Positions 61,393 through 64,000 of a DNA stretch of 64,000 bases are shown in pieces; position 1 is the stretch's first letter, and every line of letters starts with the position of its first letter. The stretch is from Microvelia longipes (Eukaryota; Arthropoda; Insecta; Hemiptera; Veliidae). The stretch is from assembly GCA_018340805.1 (NCBI GenBank), contig JACMZG010001863.1, positions 29,187,808-29,251,807 of the forward strand, given 5' to 3'. A model generated the notes under the pieces. It did not search any database and was not told the origin of the DNA. It saw nothing but the letters and a program-made list of their open reading frames with translations. The translations under genes and the position numbers were made by a program.

Positions 61393-62291
61393 GCAATTAT
61401 CACTAATTCTATTTTGAAACATCAAACTTTGATAAAATTAACAAACAATTTAGTACTATCTTTGCTAAAGTAGCCCCTTTCAAAAAATAAATATTTTAAC
61501 AAGAAAGAGGTTCATTAATTCATCTATGATTTGCAACAAATGATGATCATGATTTTATTTATTGACCAATCAAGAATAAACTATTTCTAGTTGTAGACCT
61601 GAAGTGAAACTATACAAGTAGTACACAGCTCTTAGACTTTCCTCTTGTCCTCCCTTCGGCTCTAAATTTTATTTTGTTTAATTAACATCTACAATGAAAC
61701 AATAATTTATTTGAAACAAAGTCATTTAGAACTAACTCGAAATGGTACATCTGCTTTGAAACTCATCAAACCTGATCTAACATCATCTCTATTTAAATTG
61801 TCTGGAGCATTGTAATTATGTAATTATTATGCAATATCTTTTTAAAGAATGATATCTCACTCATGTGATAAAAAATCAATTCTCCCCATTTTTTCAATGT
61901 TAAGTGACTGATTATTGAAGAACAATTATTATAATAATTATTCTCCCTACTGATACTTGGTATTTTAAGAATAAGAAGTTTTAAGTAAAAATTTTGCAAA
62001 CTTAACTACCTGCTCATTTAATGAAATATAGCTCATTTAATTTAATAAAATCTAGTCTCTTTAGTCCCTAAAGTGGTTCTCATTTACTTTACTATTATTA
62101 TTAAGCATGTTAAATTTAAAGAATTTTTAATAAAAGCAAGTCATAGAATCAGGTACCGTCAATACTTGCTTAAAGGTATAAATATCTATGGACTGGTTTA
62201 GGCTTAACCCCATAAACAGAAGGTAAAACAACATTCAAGCTCTCAACTAATATACTTATATTTGTGACTAACTTATTTTCAATAAACAGGA

Positions 62292-62490
62292 CAAGCCATC
62301 TGAAGATCTACTGCATACCTTAACTTCAGAAGGCTCGTCCTTTTTATTCAGACCAAAAGTAATTCACTAATAGAACTTTATTATTTGAGAGCTCTATTGT
62401 TGCCCCTCCTGCTGATGATGGCCTGTCATGTAAGTCGAAACTGGTCCTGAGATATTTATATCCAACAGCAAGTCGCTGATTCTTCAATTA
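62292..62490. repeat. Dispersed repeat, copy 2 of the 16121-16320 family
   Basis: gccatctgaagatctactgc, gagagctctattgttgcccc, ctgctgatgatggc and gatatttatatccaacagca follow in the same order and orientation as in copy 1. The 5' hairpin is partly decayed. Confidence 0.75.
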
Positions 62491-63457
62491 GGCTTGTTAT
62501 TTATTTATTATCAAACTACCTAATCCTACATTGATGCATTGGCCTCTTAGAAATACTTATTAACTACAGTTTCAAATTCTAATCTTAGATTGAGCGAGAA
62601 CTTCAACTTATTATAGAAAATACAAACTTGTGCCTTTGCAAAGTAGTATAATACACGTATATTTCCAACTCTGTAGATTACTGAATTTTTGTAAATTCTA
62701 AAGACATTTCTTCAATTAACTTAATTTATTTACCAAATATTTGCCTTTATTTTGAGTAAGTTAAGGTAATGGTTTTAGGTGCACACTATACACATCAGAG
62801 CTTTATTTTTGGAACATCTCTTAAACAATAAGATTAATCTAAAAATATAATTAACTCTCTAAATTTAGTGGAATGTTTAATTTTGACATTTGGCAGATCA
62901 AAGAAATATAATACTTAGTCTTTTACTTTATTTATTATTCAGTAACTTGTTCTATGATCAATAAAAATATTGAACTTGAATAAAGTGAATGAGATGAGTA
63001 ATTCTTGCTATTTTATCTCACAGTTTTTGTAGAGCCGTGGTTTTATTTTAAAACACTTAAAACTATTGATTGCAATTCAATCTATATTATTTTACATAAC
63101 AAAAAAGAAAATTCATGCTTCTAAAAGAAATGATGTCAAAAGTTTAATTGATGTTACTGCTGTGACTTTATCAGTTCTGAGATACCAAGTTATTGTTCCT
63201 ATTATCAGTATTGTATGTACACTATATATATTTTATCATATGGTACATTTAATACTTTACATGTAACTCATTGCACTCAACTTAAAATCTCATACATAAA
63301 TAGATAAACTGGATAGTTTATTCTAACTCATTCTTAATAAATAGTTTTCATTTTAAAGTATTTAATACTTTATCCAGCAAACACACTATCAAAAACTGCA
63401 TGCTGTATATTGATATGTCATTAGTTATGGTAAAATTTTACCAACCTCTTCTAATGT

Positions 63458-64000
63458 TTAATTATTGAGGTAAGGAGTGACTATAGTGTGAGGGACGTGA
63501 GCTACTTGCCCTCTAGCATTGCGAGCTTTCCACCATTTTCTAGAGTCGTCAAGTATTTCTAAAAACTCACCCCTAATGACTGAAAGCTCTTTATCATTAT
63601 TTGCTGTGCGAGGATATGTCACTTGAACAATTTTTCCTCCCTGTGCTTTAAGTTCTTCAAGCCATCGTGCCTGAGACCTCTCATAGCCTCGTTCAATGGA
63701 GTCAGCTGAAATATCTGATCGCGGTCCAGCTGGGGGTGAAGGTTCTCCTCGTGATCTTTCCCTCTGATCATACATGAAGCGATGAGGAGAATCAACTGGG
63801 GATCTGTCATATTCATAGTATGAATCTAATGAAGATTCTGGGTGATGTCTGTGTGGTGATGAACCTGGTCTCCTTTGTGGAGGCGAAACTGCCCTTCGCA
63901 GTGGTGATCCTGATCTTCGACCAGGAGAACCCCGCAAAGGTGAACTTGGTCTTCTTACTGGTGAAACTCCTCTACGCATTGGAGACCCTGACCTACGTCC
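63458..64000 (-). CDS. Eps8/aru-like: Eps8-like SH3 protein, C-terminal coding exon (5' partial)
   Basis: Actin regulator and receptor-signalling adaptor. One uninterrupted frame from the window edge to TAA at 63460-63458; 180 residues visible, probably continuing upstream. The first 50 or so residues are tandem Ser-Pro-Arg repeats (GSPMRRGVSPVRRPSSPLR, then GSPLRRAVSPPQRRPG), a likely disordered, phosphorylatable linker. The SH3 domain occupies about residues 113-178. ALYDF is replaced by VTYPRTANNDKELSVIRGE, followed by LEILDDSRKWWKARNARGQV and HVPHTIVTPY; ELSV, LEILDD and KWWK are Eps8 hallmarks. The frame stops two residues after TPYLNN begins, so no C-terminal SAM-like effector domain is encoded here, which suggests a short isoform or a lineage form. 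The identity as Drosophila arouser orthologue is from recall of the SH3 sequence. Confidence 0.85.
   Translation of the reverse strand, partial: GRRSGSPMRRGVSPVRRPSSPLRGSPGRRSGSPLRRAVSPPQRRPGSSPHRHHPESSLDSYYEYDRSPVDSPHRFMYDQRERSRGEPSPPAGPRSDISADSIERGYERSQARWLEELKAQGGKIVQVTYPRTANNDKELSVIRGEFLEILDDSRKWWKARNARGQVAHVPHTIVTPYLNN

Larger units (their letters stand above)
55322..63457. other. Repeat-rich region after WRNIP1 exon 8
   Basis: 8 kb without a recognisable exon on either strand. Contents in order: a dispersed repeat (55430-55850), a 658-bp foldback element (56171-56828), a giant foldback (about 57040-58515) with an inner inverted-repeat element, a palindromic MITE (61218-61392) and the second copy of the 16121 repeat (62292-62490). 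From 58600 to 61200 I see only AT-rich DNA. The last few hundred bases should be the 3' UTR of the Eps8-like gene. Confidence 0.6.

Noticed and set aside
63066..63266. 66-codon plus-strand frame near the right end
   Set aside because: AT-driven hydrophobic translation downstream of two genes, no family match, and not the missing WRNIP1 C-terminus.

Overview
The window is AT-rich nuclear DNA from an animal, most likely an insect. The introns are long with ordinary GT-AG borders. The selenoprotein T homologue carries Cys where vertebrates carry selenocysteine. The gene set is insect-like: collagen IV, proteasome beta2, a protein O-mannosyltransferase close to Drosophila rotated abdomen, WRNIP1, and an Eps8-type SH3 protein close to Drosophila arouser. 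The order cannot be fixed from sequence alone. All gene models below were built by hand from splice sites, codon phase and recalled protein families. No database search was run.

Layout, left to right. (1) 1-9989, plus strand: the 3' two thirds of a collagen IV alpha chain, 12 exons in perfect phase, ending in the paired NC1 domain. (2) 9990-14973: tail-to-tail spacer. (3) 14974-19235, minus: a four-exon SELENOT-like oxidoreductase with a CxxC centre. (4) 19236-19584: a compact head-to-head promoter region. (5) 19585-23913, plus: six-exon proteasome subunit beta2 (PSMB7/Prosbeta2). (6) 23914-27841: spacer with MITEs. (7) 27842-40210, minus: 14-exon POMT1/rt. (8) 40211-43905: a transposon-dense spacer with a long TA repeat, a U6 snRNA-like sequence and several small elements with clear target-site duplications. 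(9) 43906-55321, plus: eight exons of WRNIP1; the last exon was not found. (10) 55322-63457: repeat-rich DNA with large foldback structures. (11) 63458-64000, minus: the 3' coding end of an Eps8-like gene, running off the window.

The genes are unrelated housekeeping or extracellular-matrix genes and form no operon-like unit. Collagen IV belongs to the basement membrane. POMT1 and SELENOT act in the ER. PSMB7 is the trypsin-like protease of the 20S core. WRNIP1 is a ubiquitin-binding AAA+ ATPase of replication-fork protection, and Eps8 regulates actin.

The most unusual material is mobile DNA. There are two copies of a tiny hAT-like element, one of only 27 bp (essentially two terminal inverted repeats), each with a perfect 8-bp duplication. 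There is a 716-bp hAT-like element with an 8-bp duplication. There is a 967-bp tRNA-headed retroelement with internal tandem units and an 11-bp duplication. There is a foldback of about 1.5 kb with a second inverted-repeat element in its loop. Two gene-level oddities are an apparent one-base frame break at the end of POMT1 exon 7 and a GC-AG first intron in PSMB7. I did not find a convincing new multi-gene system.
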